Part shown: positions 7,971-16,945 of the stretch, piece by piece
Layout: the number at the start of each line of letters is the position of its first letter
How positions within the stretch are numbered: position 1 is the stretch's first letter
Assembly (NCBI RefSeq): GCF_001938565.1
Contig: NZ_MSYM01000013.1
Coordinates: 187,496-251,495, forward strand
Direction of reading: 5' to 3'
DNA: 64,000 nt
Source: Rhodoferax antarcticus ANT.BR
GTDB lineage: Bacteria; Pseudomonadota; Gammaproteobacteria; Burkholderiales; Burkholderiaceae_C
Notes under the pieces: generated by a model
Database searches by the model: none
What the model was told of the DNA's origin: nothing
Seen by the model: the letters and a program-made list of their open reading frames with translations, nothing else
Position numbers and translations under genes: made by a program

Positions 7971-8445
7971 ACCGACCCCGGTGCGTATCTGGTAGTCCGT
8001 TCGTGAAATTACTTGCCAAAACACGCTCTAGCCCTTGTCGTGTCTGCGCTGGCAGCTATGAAGTTCGACATTGGCTGATAGCCGCCAGCGTTGCACCAGT
8101 CGTAATCTGCGGTGAACTCTGAGCGGGTCAGGCGCAGTTCGGAAACCAGGCTGGGCGTTGGGGTGTATTCGAACCAACCGTTGCGCAGCACCGCGTCAGC
8201 AGGGGGCTTCATGCCCGCAGCGGAGCCCCGAATGCGCGCACGCACGATGTGCAGGGTGGGTGTCTGGCCGACCTGGGTGGGTGCGTGGACTTCATCAGCA
8301 GATGCCGATTGCCCAGGTGGTATGCGGCGCGAATGAAATCAAGTGGTGTGCCGTAATCAAGGCAGGGCGTGATCTTTAGCACAGCTTGCGCGGCTTATGC
8401 ATTCTGGTCAACAGTAACAATTGTTATAACTTACCGGGGACCAAA
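7971..8445. other. Gene-free stretch with a hairpin repeat and a possible gene relic
   Basis: No confident gene is seen. A minus-strand open frame (8009-8245, 78 codons) has coding-like composition (RNGWFEYTPTPSL, SELRLTRSEFTADY), and its last codons run through a hairpin repeat. A different minus-strand frame upstream (about 8290-8380) also reads smoothly (DFIRAAYHLGNRH), so a frameshifted gene relic is possible. No family was identified with confidence. Confidence 0.3.
8025..8060 (-). repeat. CTAG hairpin repeat copy, downstream of the CBS gene
   Basis: Read on the minus strand it follows the consensus: ATAGCTGCCAGCGCAG, a 7-nt loop, then AAGGGCTAGAGC. It forms the 3' end of the short minus-strand frame in this gap. 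Confidence 0.7.
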
Positions 8446-8670
8446 ATGACCGCACTCAAACTCACCCAAATTGGCAACTCAGTGGGCGTGATTTTGCCCA
8501 AAGAGGGGTTGTCAAAACTCAAGTTAGTCAAGGGGGACACAGTTTTTCTGTCCGAGGCCGTTTATGGCGTGAATTTAAGTCCCTATGCGCCCGACATGGA
8601 GGAGCAACTCAAGCTCGGTCGTGAGTTCATGCATGATTTTCGTGACACCTTTCATCAATTGGCCAATTGA
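8446..8670 (+). CDS. AbrB/MazE-type antitoxin
   Basis: The 74-residue protein starts MTALKLTQIGNSVGVILPKE, the swapped-hairpin AbrB/MazE DNA-binding signature, and ends in an acidic helix that would wrap the toxin. I chose the ATG at 8446 because the domain begins there; the frame is open further upstream to 8386. Its stop overlaps the TTG start of the doc-like gene, so the two are translationally coupled as in other MazE-like/Doc modules. It should repress its own promoter and neutralise the toxin. Confidence 0.85.
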   Translation: MTALKLTQIGNSVGVILPKEGLSKLKLVKGDTVFLSEAVYGVNLSPYAPDMEEQLKLGREFMHDFRDTFHQLAN

Positions 8671-9053
8671 GCGCCTTGAAGTGGATTGATCGGCGAGTGC
8701 TCCTGCTGCTGCAAGAAGAAAGTCTGGCAGAACAAGGGGGTGCCAGCGGTCTGCGTGACGAGGGTTTGCTTGATTCGGCGTTGGCCAGGCCGCTGAATGT
8801 GTCACTTTATGAACAGCCCGACGCCGCGCGGCTGGCGCCGGCCTATGGTCTGGGGCTGGCCAAGAACCATGCGTTTGTGGACGCAAACAAGCGAGTAGCT
8901 TTTCTGGCGGTAGGCTTTTTTCTGGCGATCATCGGCTACCGATTGCGCGCTAAACAGTCAGATGCAACGCTGGTCATGCTCTAGGTCGCCTCGGGTGACA
9001 TTGATGCAGCCGCTTTCGCCGCCTGGATTCGCGCTCACATTCAAGCGCGCTGA
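8667..9053 (+). pseudogene. doc: Doc-type (Fic-fold) toxin with an in-frame amber codon
   Basis: The Fic/Doc active-site motif HAFVDANKR is intact near residue 72. Doc toxins phosphorylate elongation factor Tu. Translation from the TTG at 8667 stops at TAG (8982-8984) after 105 residues. The same frame then continues VASGDIDAAAFAAWIRAH to a TGA at 9051-9053, giving the usual length of about 127. One substitution therefore seems to have removed the last helix. Truncated toxin, residual activity or readthrough all remain possible; pseudogene is the simplest reading. Confidence 0.8.
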
Positions 9054-9199
9054 AGCCGAACTTGAGGTGCAAACCCGCACCGCCGCTGCCGCTATGGCCT
9101 TTGAGTGTCTAAACAGCAGCTTGATCGACCCGCTGGCACCAGATACGCCCAAGCCGCCGGGCAGCGCATCAGTTGCACGCGACGGCCACTTGTTTCAGG

Positions 9200-10252
9200 C
9201 TAACGGGTGTTGATGCCTCGCTGTGCCCAGCGGCGCCGATGTAACTGCCCGCGGACAGTCAGCAGCATCAGAGCCAGCGCCACCAGCCACAGGCTGTCGG
9301 GCTCAGGAATAGCTGCGGCGAACTGAGCGCCCAGAATGGTATGCCCGGCGGTCGTTGGGTGCACGCCGTCCCAGAACAGCCAGGTGTTGGGGTCGTTGCA
9401 GCGGCCATTTTGGAGGTTGGCCACACACTGTTGCGTCACGTTGGTGAAACCAAAGAGTTCCTTATCGGCAATGATTGCGTTGAGCGCGCCAAAGGTGTCG
9501 AACTGCGTGATGCTCACTTCGTTCATGCCCTGGTCCAGAGCAGTCAAGGCGCCAGCCAGAGCGGTGTTAAACGCCACCGTCAGGCCCGACACATTGGCGC
9601 TAAGGCTAGGGTCCCCAGAAAAAGCAGGGGTTTTGCCGAGGTCAGGCATGTTGGGGATCAGGAAGTTGGTTGCGCCTTTACCCGATAGCTGTTGAACAGC
9701 GCCTACGATGTTGGTGACGCCGGTGGTGATCAACTCTTTGGGTGAAAGGCCAGCGGCGCCAAGCAACGCGTTTGAAAACACGTCATTGGGAAAGGCCCAG
9801 ATCACGAAGAGCGACTCGTCCGGCACGATGCTTCCTCTGAAATCAGTCGTGAATTTGCTCACCTGGCTGGCCACGCCCCCTTGGTCAGCAAAAAAGGTTT
9901 TCAGAGCGTCTGGCACGCTTGGATTGAGAGCGTTCGCGTTGTAATTCAAGCTGCCGCTGGTAGCGCCACCCAGCGCATAGTTGGTGCCGCCAAAGTTGGA
10001 CGGTTTGAAGGTGGTGTCACCCGAGTGATAGGCCTGCCAGAGGTACTCCACCGCGGTTGGACCGTTGGAATAGCGGGTGTCGGCGAAGGGGTAGGGCGGA
10101 AAAGCGCCTGGCCCGCTGTAGTTCCCCCCATCCGAGAGTGAATCGCCAAAGACAAAGAGCTGATTAAGCGTCGTTAGGCTGGCATGCGCGTCGAGCGCCA
10201 GCATCAGCGCCACGGACAGGGCAAGCAGTAGTTTTTGGAAGAATCGTGTCAT
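9200..10252 (-). CDS. Secreted GDSL/SGNH esterase with a PEP-CTERM tail
   Basis: A 350-residue exported hydrolase. After a signal peptide (about residues 1-25) comes block I FVFGDSLSDGGNYSG with the catalytic Ser; block III is near GGTNYALGGA, and block V DGVHPTTAGH supplies Asp and His. The C terminus, AIPEPDSLWLVALALML followed by RRRW, is a PEP-CTERM sorting signal. This predicts processing by an exosortase encoded elsewhere and delivery to the outer surface or matrix. The substrate is probably a lipid or polysaccharide ester, but this cannot be told. Confidence 0.9.
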   Translation of the reverse strand: MTRFFQKLLLALSVALMLALDAHASLTTLNQLFVFGDSLSDGGNYSGPGAFPPYPFADTRYSNGPTAVEYLWQAYHSGDTTFKPSNFGGTNYALGGATSGSLNYNANALNPSVPDALKTFFADQGGVASQVSKFTTDFRGSIVPDESLFVIWAFPNDVFSNALLGAAGLSPKELITTGVTNIVGAVQQLSGKGATNFLIPNMPDLGKTPAFSGDPSLSANVSGLTVAFNTALAGALTALDQGMNEVSITQFDTFGALNAIIADKELFGFTNVTQQCVANLQNGRCNDPNTWLFWDGVHPTTAGHTILGAQFAAAIPEPDSLWLVALALMLLTVRGQLHRRRWAQRGINTR

Positions 10253-10294
10253 GTTGTCTCCTGTTTTTTATCGGGAAAGCACGTGAAAAATACT

Positions 10295-10807
10295 CTACGG
10301 CACTGGTCGCCCCAGCCCCTGCTGGTCCTGTGAGCGCGCTGACAGGTAGGCAAACAGATCGGTGATGCGCGCGGTCACACGCGGTTCGCCTTGCCAGGCG
10401 GGCATGATTACCACCGGGCCTTGGCGTTGCATGATCTGGCCCACCAGTTGATCCAGTGCGGCACCGTCCGGGCGCGGTTGGTGGGGGGCTAAATTCCAGT
10501 CATAGCGTTTGAGCACCAGGCCGACAAAACGGCGCTCACTCATCTCGCGCACTTTGGGCAGCAAGTCAGGCGCTTTGGCGGTGCCCAGCGCATTCGGGCC
10601 GTGGCAGGCGGCGCAACGGTCTTGAAACACACGCCAGCCGGTGTACACAGAGCCGGCCGGCTGGACCTCCTGCGCCAGTTCTTGCGCGGGTTGTTTGTTT
10701 TTCAGTTCTACCGCGCAACCCGCCAAGATCAGGGCTGCGCTCAGGGCCGCGATCCCGGCGCTTACCGGCCAGAAGCGTTTGCCAGATAAGGGTTTGATTT
10801 GGGTGAT
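10295..10807 (-). CDS. c-type cytochrome lipoprotein, unusual start
   Basis: The mature part carries one heme site, CAACH in DRCAACHGPNALG, and a cytochrome c fold of about 110 residues. A lipobox LILAGC and a hydrophobic signal stretch precede it, but no ATG, GTG or suitably placed TTG opens this frame upstream of the signal. The only TTG (10726) falls inside the lipobox. The frame runs back to three ATC codons at 10805-10813 just after GGAG (10814-10817). Initiation at an ATC, for example 10807, would give about 170 residues. A mutated start is the alternative. Confidence 0.7.
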   Translation of the reverse strand: MTQIKPLSGKRFWPVSAGIAALSAALILAGCAVELKNKQPAQELAQEVQPAGSVYTGWRVFQDRCAACHGPNALGTAKAPDLLPKVREMSERRFVGLVLKRYDWNLAPHQPRPDGAALDQLVGQIMQRQGPVVIMPAWQGEPRVTARITDLFAYLSARSQDQQGLGRPVP

Positions 10808-10865
10808 GATGATCTCCTGGTAGTGGAATCTGCTGCGCGGCTACTGACTGGCTTTCAATGCTGGG

Positions 10866-12812
10866 TCAGTCAAGTGAGCCTTGCAAGGTGGTGGGTGGTG
10901 CTTCATCTGCGGTACATACGCGGTTGCGCCCGGTCTGTTTGGCGCGGTACATGGCTTTGTCGGCCAAATGCAGCGCCGTCTTCACGTCGGTCACATCAGC
11001 GGTGATAGACGCTACGCCCAAACTGATGGTGAAAGGCACCGTTTGTCCCGCTTGAAGGGCCGGGCTGGCCTGCACCGCCAGGCGCAGGCGCTCAGCCAGT
11101 TGCACGGCGGCCTCATGGCTGGTGCCCGGCAGCAGCACGGCAAATTCTTCGCCGCCGAGTCGCCCCAGAGAGTCCACGCCGCGCAAACCTTCGTACAGCA
11201 CCGCCACCAGATGTTTGAGCACTGTATCGCCCACCACGTGTCCGTAGGTGTCGTTGACGCGTTTGAAAAAGTCAATGTCCAGCATCAGCAGTGCTGCTTC
11301 CTCACCATAACGCTCCACGCGCGCCAGTTCGTTCTTAAGCTTTTCCATGAAGATGCGCCGGTTGTCCGCCTGCGTTAGCGGGTCTTGGTAAGCCATTTGC
11401 TTCAACTGCAGTTGCCGGGTTTTGTTCTCGGTGATGTCAAACAAAAAACCACTCAAATGGGTGACGTCGGGGTTGTTTTGCAATGCTACCGACGTGGCGG
11501 TGGTCTTGAGCCATCGCTGCTCGCCCGTGTCTGTAGTTAGCCGGAACTCATGGTCGTAGTCTTGGCGTTTAGAGATGGCATCCTGAAAAACGGTGATTAA
11601 TCCGGCGCGATCCTCAGGATGCACCATCCGGAACAACAAGGTGTAGTCTGCCATCAGCACTTCGGGCGCCACGCCGAGCAGTGTCTGGCTATAGGGGCCG
11701 ACTTAGGTCAACCCAGGGTGGTTCTGGTCAGTCACGTCAAAGTGAAACAACATGCAGGGAATAGTTTGCGCCAGTTGTTCAAACCGCTGATGGCTCAACC
11801 GCAGGGCCTGTCGTGCTGCTGCCACCTTGGCGGCCAAGCGCGTCCCGCTGCGCTGGTGGCGCAGCAGCCCCCAACTCGACAGCGCCGCCATGGCCAGCCA
11901 GATCGACACAAGGGCGATGCACATGGCGCGCCAGGATGCGTAAATCGCGCTGGTCTCCCGCGAGGCCACGGCCACAAAGCTATGGGTGGCGTGCAGGCCT
12001 TGCAAATTTACGGTGCGCGTCACGGCCATCGTGGGCTTGCCGCTGACTCCTGGGCCGACAACGTCACTCTCTGGCAGGTTACTGGCCAGATGGTCATTTA
12101 AAAAAGAACGTGTCGTGAGCCGGTTTCCCTGTTGAAAAGGCAGATTGGGTAGGGAGGTGACATAGACCTGCCCCTGGTCGTGCACCAGTGTGGTTCGCAA
12201 GTCCGGCGCATATTGCAGATTTTTCATCAGCGCCTCAAAGTAGACCGGCGACAGCGTGGCCGTCACCACACCACCGAATTCACCGTTAGGTCGCACGATG
12301 GTGCGTGACAGGGTGACCGACCAGACGTTCAAAACGCTTTGAAACGGCGGTGCAATGTGCAGCAGGGCGCCTGTCTTGTCAGCAGCAGCCTGCTTGAAGT
12401 AGTCGCGGCTGGAAAAATCCTGTCCCAGCAACTCGGTGCGGTTCGAGAGCTGGCAGATGCCATTGGAGTCGGTGACCGCAAAAGTGCGCGTGCCCGGCAT
12501 CATGTGGGCCACGCGTTGCAGGTGCTCGTGGGCGAACGGCAAATAGCCGTTGGGCCCGCGCCAGCGCACCATGCTTTGCAGCATGGTGCGCAGGGCAGCG
12601 TCTGCGGACTGAATTTGGGCGGTCAGCGACTCATCAAGCACCCTGACTTGGGTCCGCAACCGTGCGCGTTCGGCATCGCTCGCGGCGACGTAATCGCGCC
12701 ACTGACCTCCCGCCATAACGACCCCGAGGGTGAGCAACACCACGCCAAGCAAAAGCCACTGGCCCAAGTTCTTGCTCTTGTGCAACGCAGGGGGGTGAAA
12801 GTCAGAGGCCAT
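10866..12812 (-). pseudogene. dCache-PAS-GGDEF diguanylate cyclase split by an in-frame TAA
   Basis: Read through, the frame encodes a membrane signal protein. It has a transmembrane helix near residues 20-40, a periplasmic Cache-like sensor, a second helix (about residues 285-305), a PAS domain and a GGDEF domain with active site LGGEEF. Codon 11703-11705 is TAA between HPGLT and VGPYSQTLLGV, inside the PAS domain where a Tyr codon would be expected. The two parts are otherwise in frame with no gap. The downstream part alone has no good start near its beginning, so c-di-GMP synthesis is doubtful unless the stop is read through. The start at 12812 has GGAG upstream. Confidence 0.8.
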
Positions 12813-12931
12813 CAGTCTCCATCGGGGCGCTGAGCAAAGCATAGTCTTTACAGAACGGCATAGCAAGAGACAGGGTCGACTGGCGTGCGGCTCGGGCGCA
12901 GCGTTAGGGGCTGGTGCCTAATGCGCCGCTT

Positions 12932-13429
12932 TTAGCGTTCGATCTGAGCCAATGGCAGCACGGTGCTGCTTTTGATGCTCTGCAACACGATGTTGGAGCG
13001 AACGCTGTGGACCACTTTGATGCGTGCCAGACGGCGCAGCACTGACTCCGACAGGTCCTGCAGGCTGGCCGCCACGATTTGCAGGATGTAGTCCGACTCG
13101 CCGGTGACCGCAAAGCATTCCAGCACCTCGGCAAAGCCAGCAATCTCACGTTCGAAGGCAATGCCCTCGACATCACCGTGGCGTGCCAACGTCACATAGC
13201 AGATGGCGCGCACACCCAGTCCGATGCGCGCCGGGTCCAGCAGCGCCACGGTGCGTCGAATGATGCCGCTGGCCTGCAGACGCGCCACGCGACGGCTCAC
13301 TTGCGAGGGCGACAGATGCACCGCCTCGCCGAGCTGCTGGTGGGTGGCACTGGCGTCTTGCTGCAGTGCGGCCAAAAGCGCTATGTCGAATTTATCAAGC
13401 AATGAATCATCGATAACTGTTTTATTCAT
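12932..13429 (-). CDS. Lrp/AsnC-family transcriptional regulator
   Basis: The 165-residue protein has an N-terminal winged helix (FDIALLAALQQDASATHQQL, then VHLSPSQVSRRVARLQ) and a C-terminal RAM ligand-binding domain (CFAVTGESDYILQIVA). I chose the ATG at 13429 (MNKTVIDDSLL); the frame is open for 15 more codons upstream. Such proteins sense amino acids and regulate their transport or breakdown. It is divergent from the YitT gene, which may be its target. Confidence 0.9.
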   Translation of the reverse strand: MNKTVIDDSLLDKFDIALLAALQQDASATHQQLGEAVHLSPSQVSRRVARLQASGIIRRTVALLDPARIGLGVRAICYVTLARHGDVEGIAFEREIAGFAEVLECFAVTGESDYILQIVAASLQDLSESVLRRLARIKVVHSVRSNIVLQSIKSSTVLPLAQIER

Positions 13430-13550
13430 GCATGAATTATGCAGGTTGGAACCCAAATGCCCAACAAATTGCAAACCTGTTGCAGGTGCTTCTGGCTACC
13501 ATTCATATCAGCTATTTTTTACCTGATGCCATTACCAACGCATCCTTGTC

Positions 13551-13591
13551 GTTGATGCTTCGCCTTGTCGTGTGACAGCACTGCCTGCGGC
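13551..13591 (+). repeat. 41-bp repeat, intergenic copy
   Basis: This 41-bp stretch matches 22421-22461 at 39 positions, with core GCTTCGCCTTGTCGTG and GACAGCACTGCCTGCGGC. It lies upstream of yitT, while the other copy lies inside a photolyase gene. Confidence 0.85.
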
Positions 13592-13643
13592 TTTGCGCCT
13601 GGATGCGACGGATCTGGAAACGCATTGACACCTTGAAACCCCT

Positions 13644-14357
13644 ATGAACACCATGCCGATCAACACCTCTTGTCTGGCCACCGCGCCCGCTGCTATTGGC
13701 GCAGCCGAGGCTACCCAGCCACTGCCAGCCGCCAGCCGTTTGGAAAGTGGCAGTAGCCTGGTTGCGCCACGTCACCAGCCTTTTGAAGACGTGCAGGCGC
13801 TGTTCACCGGCACCTTGTTTGTGGCGTTTGGTGTGTTGATGTTTGGCAACACCGGCTTGCTGACCGGCGGCACCACCGGGCTGGCCTTTTTGATTCACTA
13901 CACGCTGGGCTGGAACTTTGGCGCGGCGCTGTTTCTGGTGAATGTGCCGTTTTACGTGCTGGCTTGGCGGCGCATGGGGCGTGTCTTCACGCTCAAGACG
14001 GTGTTGGCCGTGGGGCTGCTGTCGGGTTTGGTCACGCTGCTGCCCAAGTGGGTCAGCTTTGGCGTGCTGTCGCCGCTGTTCACTGCGGTGATGGGCGGGC
14101 TGCTGATGGGGGTGGGCATTTTGATGCTGTTTCGCCACCGGGCCAGCCTGGGTGGCTTCAATGTGCTGGCGCTGTTTCTGCACGATCGATATGGCTGGCC
14201 CGCCGGGCGGGTGCAGATGGCGATGGACGCCGTCGTGCTGCTCGGCTCCTTTGCCGTGCTGGACTGGCAGCATGTGGCGCTGTCGGTGCTGGGCGCGGTG
14301 ATGCTGAACCAGACGCTGGCCACCAACCACCGCAAAGAGCGTTACGTGGCGCTGTGA
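13644..14357 (+). CDS. YitT-family integral membrane protein
   Basis: A 237-residue protein with about six hydrophobic segments after a 50-residue polar N terminus. The GNTGLLTGGTTGLAF segment near residue 75 and the later GGFNVLALFL are typical of YitT/DUF161 proteins. The family is often annotated as a transporter but its substrate is not established. It is divergent from the Lrp-like regulator, with a 41-bp repeat in between. Confidence 0.8.
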   Translation: MNTMPINTSCLATAPAAIGAAEATQPLPAASRLESGSSLVAPRHQPFEDVQALFTGTLFVAFGVLMFGNTGLLTGGTTGLAFLIHYTLGWNFGAALFLVNVPFYVLAWRRMGRVFTLKTVLAVGLLSGLVTLLPKWVSFGVLSPLFTAVMGGLLMGVGILMLFRHRASLGGFNVLALFLHDRYGWPAGRVQMAMDAVVLLGSFAVLDWQHVALSVLGAVMLNQTLATNHRKERYVAL

Positions 14358-14374
14358 CGTTTATATGTAAAAAG

Positions 14375-14410
14375 TGCCTCTAACCCAATCATTACAAGCG
14401 CCAATAGCTA
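14375..14410 (-). repeat. CTAG hairpin repeat copy between convergent yitT and yhcC-like genes
   Basis: The copy is diverged: TGCCTCTAACCCAA, 7 nt, AAGCGCCAATAGCTA on the plus strand. It sits between the 3' ends of two convergent genes. Confidence 0.7.
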
Positions 14411-14414
14411 TTAT

Positions 14415-15380
14415 TTATAGAGCGTTGATGGTGGCTTGGTAGCGGGATCCCTGCCAAGTGCCACGGCGTTCTAGTTCGGCCGTGATGCGTGGCGCCAACT
14501 CAAACAGACGCAGGTTCCACGCGGGCGCCAGCTTTTGCGAGGGTGGCACCTCGCTGCCCACGCGCTGCAGCCAGATGCGCGGTGACAGGCGCTCAATGAA
14601 GTCCGCCAGCAGGCTGATGCAGTCTTCCTCACCCAGCAGCGGCACCGAGTCCGGGTTGCGCTGCCAGTCGCGCGCCAGCAGCGTGCCGCGCACCACCTGC
14701 AGTTGATGGAGTTTGAGTGCGTGGATCGGCAGGGCAGACAACAGTCGTGCGCCGTCAAGCATGCTCTGAACCGATTCGCCCGGAAGCCCCAGCAATAGAT
14801 GCGCAGTGACTTCCAGACCACGCGCCGCCGCCCGCTCAATCGCATCGACGCTGGTGGCAAAAGTGTGGCCGCGGTTCACCCGCGCCAGTGCCGTGTCGTT
14901 GCAAGACTCCACGCCAATTTCCAACTCGATGATGTGGCTGTGTGAGAGATCTACCAAGTAGTCCAGCACCTGGTCTGGCAGGCAGTCGGGCCGGGTGCCG
15001 ATGGCCAGGCCGTTGATGGCTGGGTGCGCCAGCGCTTCGTCATAGCAGGCGCGCAGTCGCTCGATGTCGCCATAGGTGTTGCTGTAGCTTTGAAAGTAAG
15101 CCAGGTAGTGCGGTGTGCCGGGGTAGCGCCGACGCAAAAATTCCAGCCCCTCATCAAGCTGCGCGGTGATGGTCTGGTTTGCCTCAAGATAGCTCGGCGT
15201 GAAACTGTCGTTGTTGCAAAACGTGCAGCCACCCTTACTCAGCAGCCCGTCGCGGTTGGGGCAGGTGAAGCCGCCCAACACCGACACCTTTTGCACCCGA
15301 CCTCCGTAGCGGGCTTTAATATGTTCATTCCACGCGCGGTAGCGGCGTTCGCCCAATGGGGATGGCACAGATAAAGTCAT
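14415..15380 (-). CDS. YhcC-like radical SAM protein (TIGR01212)
   Basis: The 321-residue protein carries the radical SAM cluster in FTCPNRDG, about 45 residues in, followed by GGCTFCNNDSF, the C-x9-C-x2-C spacing typical of the YhcC group. YFQSYSNTYGD and LEIGVESCND are also seen. The family is related to archaeal Elp3; its reaction is not settled. It is divergent from a small secreted protein with only about 40 bp between starts. Confidence 0.88.
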   Translation of the reverse strand: MTLSVPSPLGERRYRAWNEHIKARYGGRVQKVSVLGGFTCPNRDGLLSKGGCTFCNNDSFTPSYLEANQTITAQLDEGLEFLRRRYPGTPHYLAYFQSYSNTYGDIERLRACYDEALAHPAINGLAIGTRPDCLPDQVLDYLVDLSHSHIIELEIGVESCNDTALARVNRGHTFATSVDAIERAAARGLEVTAHLLLGLPGESVQSMLDGARLLSALPIHALKLHQLQVVRGTLLARDWQRNPDSVPLLGEEDCISLLADFIERLSPRIWLQRVGSEVPPSQKLAPAWNLRLFELAPRITAELERRGTWQGSRYQATINAL

Positions 15381-15422
15381 GCTGCCGATTGTCGATGACG
15401 CGTTTCCGAGGATTTGCCGACA

Positions 15423-15848
15423 ATGCTAGGCATGCTTGTCTGTCTACCCCCAAAAAAAACCATCACCTTCTTGCTGACTGTGCTTCTGCTCACGCCCCTG
15501 GCGCAAGCCAACTTGCTATTGCACTGCGAGGTGACCTACGCTGGCAGCACGCAGGTCATTGAGACGGGTCCGGTGGCTGACCCGTACCCGGTGCAGTCCA
15601 TTGATATTGGCGGGCGTTTCTGGTTCAAGCCGGTGATGGTGGGTGAGGGCAACAGGGTGGACTACGTCAAGCTCTACGCCTATCTGGATGCCCAAAAGCA
15701 GCCGCTGCTGCTGCAAGAGGCGATTTATCGGCCCCCGTTTCCAGCCGCTACGACGCCGCATCCGCTGACCGGCGAGCAGCATCTTTACGGCGGTGCGCTG
15801 GAGCGTGAACTGATCTACAGCTGCACGCTGCAAGGGGTGCAACCATGA
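15423..15848 (+). CDS. Small secreted protein of unknown function
   Basis: A protein of about 141 residues with a lysine-flanked hydrophobic signal (KKTITFLLTVLLLTPLAQA). The mature part is β-rich with two cysteines, near the start (LLHCEV) and the end (IYSCTL), that could form a disulfide. ATGs at 15423 and 15432 are both possible. Its stop overlaps the start of the CapA-like gene (ATGA), so the two probably form one transcription unit. No family recognised. Confidence 0.7.
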   Translation: MLGMLVCLPPKKTITFLLTVLLLTPLAQANLLLHCEVTYAGSTQVIETGPVADPYPVQSIDIGGRFWFKPVMVGEGNRVDYVKLYAYLDAQKQPLLLQEAIYRPPFPAATTPHPLTGEQHLYGGALERELIYSCTLQGVQP

Positions 15849-16843
15849 GCCGCACCCGGTTGTCACTGCGCCACTGCATTCTGGCGGGTGTCTTGCTGGC
15901 GGGCTGCGCCGCTGGTTTTGCGGCAGACAACACCGCGCCAGTGAGCCTGGTGTTTGCCGGCGACATTGTGCTGGACGACGCCGCGGGCGAGATGATCCGT
16001 GCGGGTGACGACCCGTTCGCCGACTTTGCCGGGACATTTGGCAATGCCGACATTCGCCTGGCCAACCTGGAATGTGTGGTGGCCACCACCGGCACGGCGG
16101 GTGACAAGATCTACACCTTTCGGGCGCACCCGCGCACGCTGGCGGTGCTCAAGCGCCACTTTGACGCGCTGGCGCTGGCCAACAACCACTCAGGCGACTT
16201 TGGCCGTGAGGCCTTTGCCGAGATGCTGGGTTTGTTGAAGCAGTCACAGCTGGGCCAGTTTGGCGCTGGCCACAACTTGTCTGAGGCGCATACCCCGTTG
16301 ATCATCGAGCGCAAGGGGCTGCGCATCGCCTTGCTGGGCTACAGCGAGTTCATGCCCCGCAGTTTTGAGGCCGATTACAACGCGCCCGGCGTGGCCTGGA
16401 GTGAAGACGAGCAAGTGGTCGCCGACATCAAAAAAGCGCGCAGCTTTTACAAGGCTGATGTGGTCATTCCAGTGATGCACTGGGGTTGGGAAAACGAGCT
16501 CACTTCCACCCCACGCCAGCGCCAACTGGCGCACCTGATGATCGACGCGGGTGCCGATGCGGTGATTGGCGGACACCCGCATGTGACGCAGGAGATTGAG
16601 CCTTACCATGGCAAACCGATCATCTACAGCGTGGGCAACTTCGTCATGAAAGAAACCGACAACGCCCGCCAACGCCAGGGCTGGCTGCTGCGCCTGCAGC
16701 TTGACAAAGACGGCGTGCGCGCTTTCGATACCCGCGTGGCCGCGATCAATATGGAAGGCATTCCCAGCCTGGACCGCACCGCGACCAGCGCATGTTGGCA
16801 GCGGGGGCAGGGTGCGCTCCAGCTGTGTGCCACAACGGAATAA
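15845..16843 (+). CDS. CapA-family (PGA_cap) phosphoesterase-like protein
   Basis: The 332-residue protein has an N-terminal signal/lipobox-like stretch (LAGVLLAGCAAG) and CapA motifs: VFAGDIVLDD, LANLECVV, LANNHSGDFG, HWGWENE and GGHPHVTQEIEPYHGKPIIY. CapA proteins resemble metallophosphatases and take part in poly-gamma-glutamate capsule export in Bacillus; lone CapA homologues in proteobacteria have unknown roles. No capsule synthase genes are nearby. It overlaps the upstream small secreted protein gene by 4 nt. Confidence 0.88.
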   Translation: MSRTRLSLRHCILAGVLLAGCAAGFAADNTAPVSLVFAGDIVLDDAAGEMIRAGDDPFADFAGTFGNADIRLANLECVVATTGTAGDKIYTFRAHPRTLAVLKRHFDALALANNHSGDFGREAFAEMLGLLKQSQLGQFGAGHNLSEAHTPLIIERKGLRIALLGYSEFMPRSFEADYNAPGVAWSEDEQVVADIKKARSFYKADVVIPVMHWGWENELTSTPRQRQLAHLMIDAGADAVIGGHPHVTQEIEPYHGKPIIYSVGNFVMKETDNARQRQGWLLRLQLDKDGVRAFDTRVAAINMEGIPSLDRTATSACWQRGQGALQLCATTE

Positions 16844-16945
16844 GACCGGTTATTTCAGTGATTCCGTATAAAGCGATGGTTTTCACCGCTGGTGGGCGTT
16901 TTAGCCTGGAGGCACACTACCCCACTTCGCTTAACGGGAGTTCTC

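Noticed and set aside
8290..8380. UreE-like peptide RAAYHLGNRH on the minus strand
   Set aside because: The match is short, the flanking residues do not fit UreE and no urease genes are nearby.
13512..14330. Minus-strand frame of 272 codons opposite yitT
   Set aside because: It is rich in His and Gln, as is typical of antisense to hydrophobic codons, and lies fully over a real membrane protein gene.
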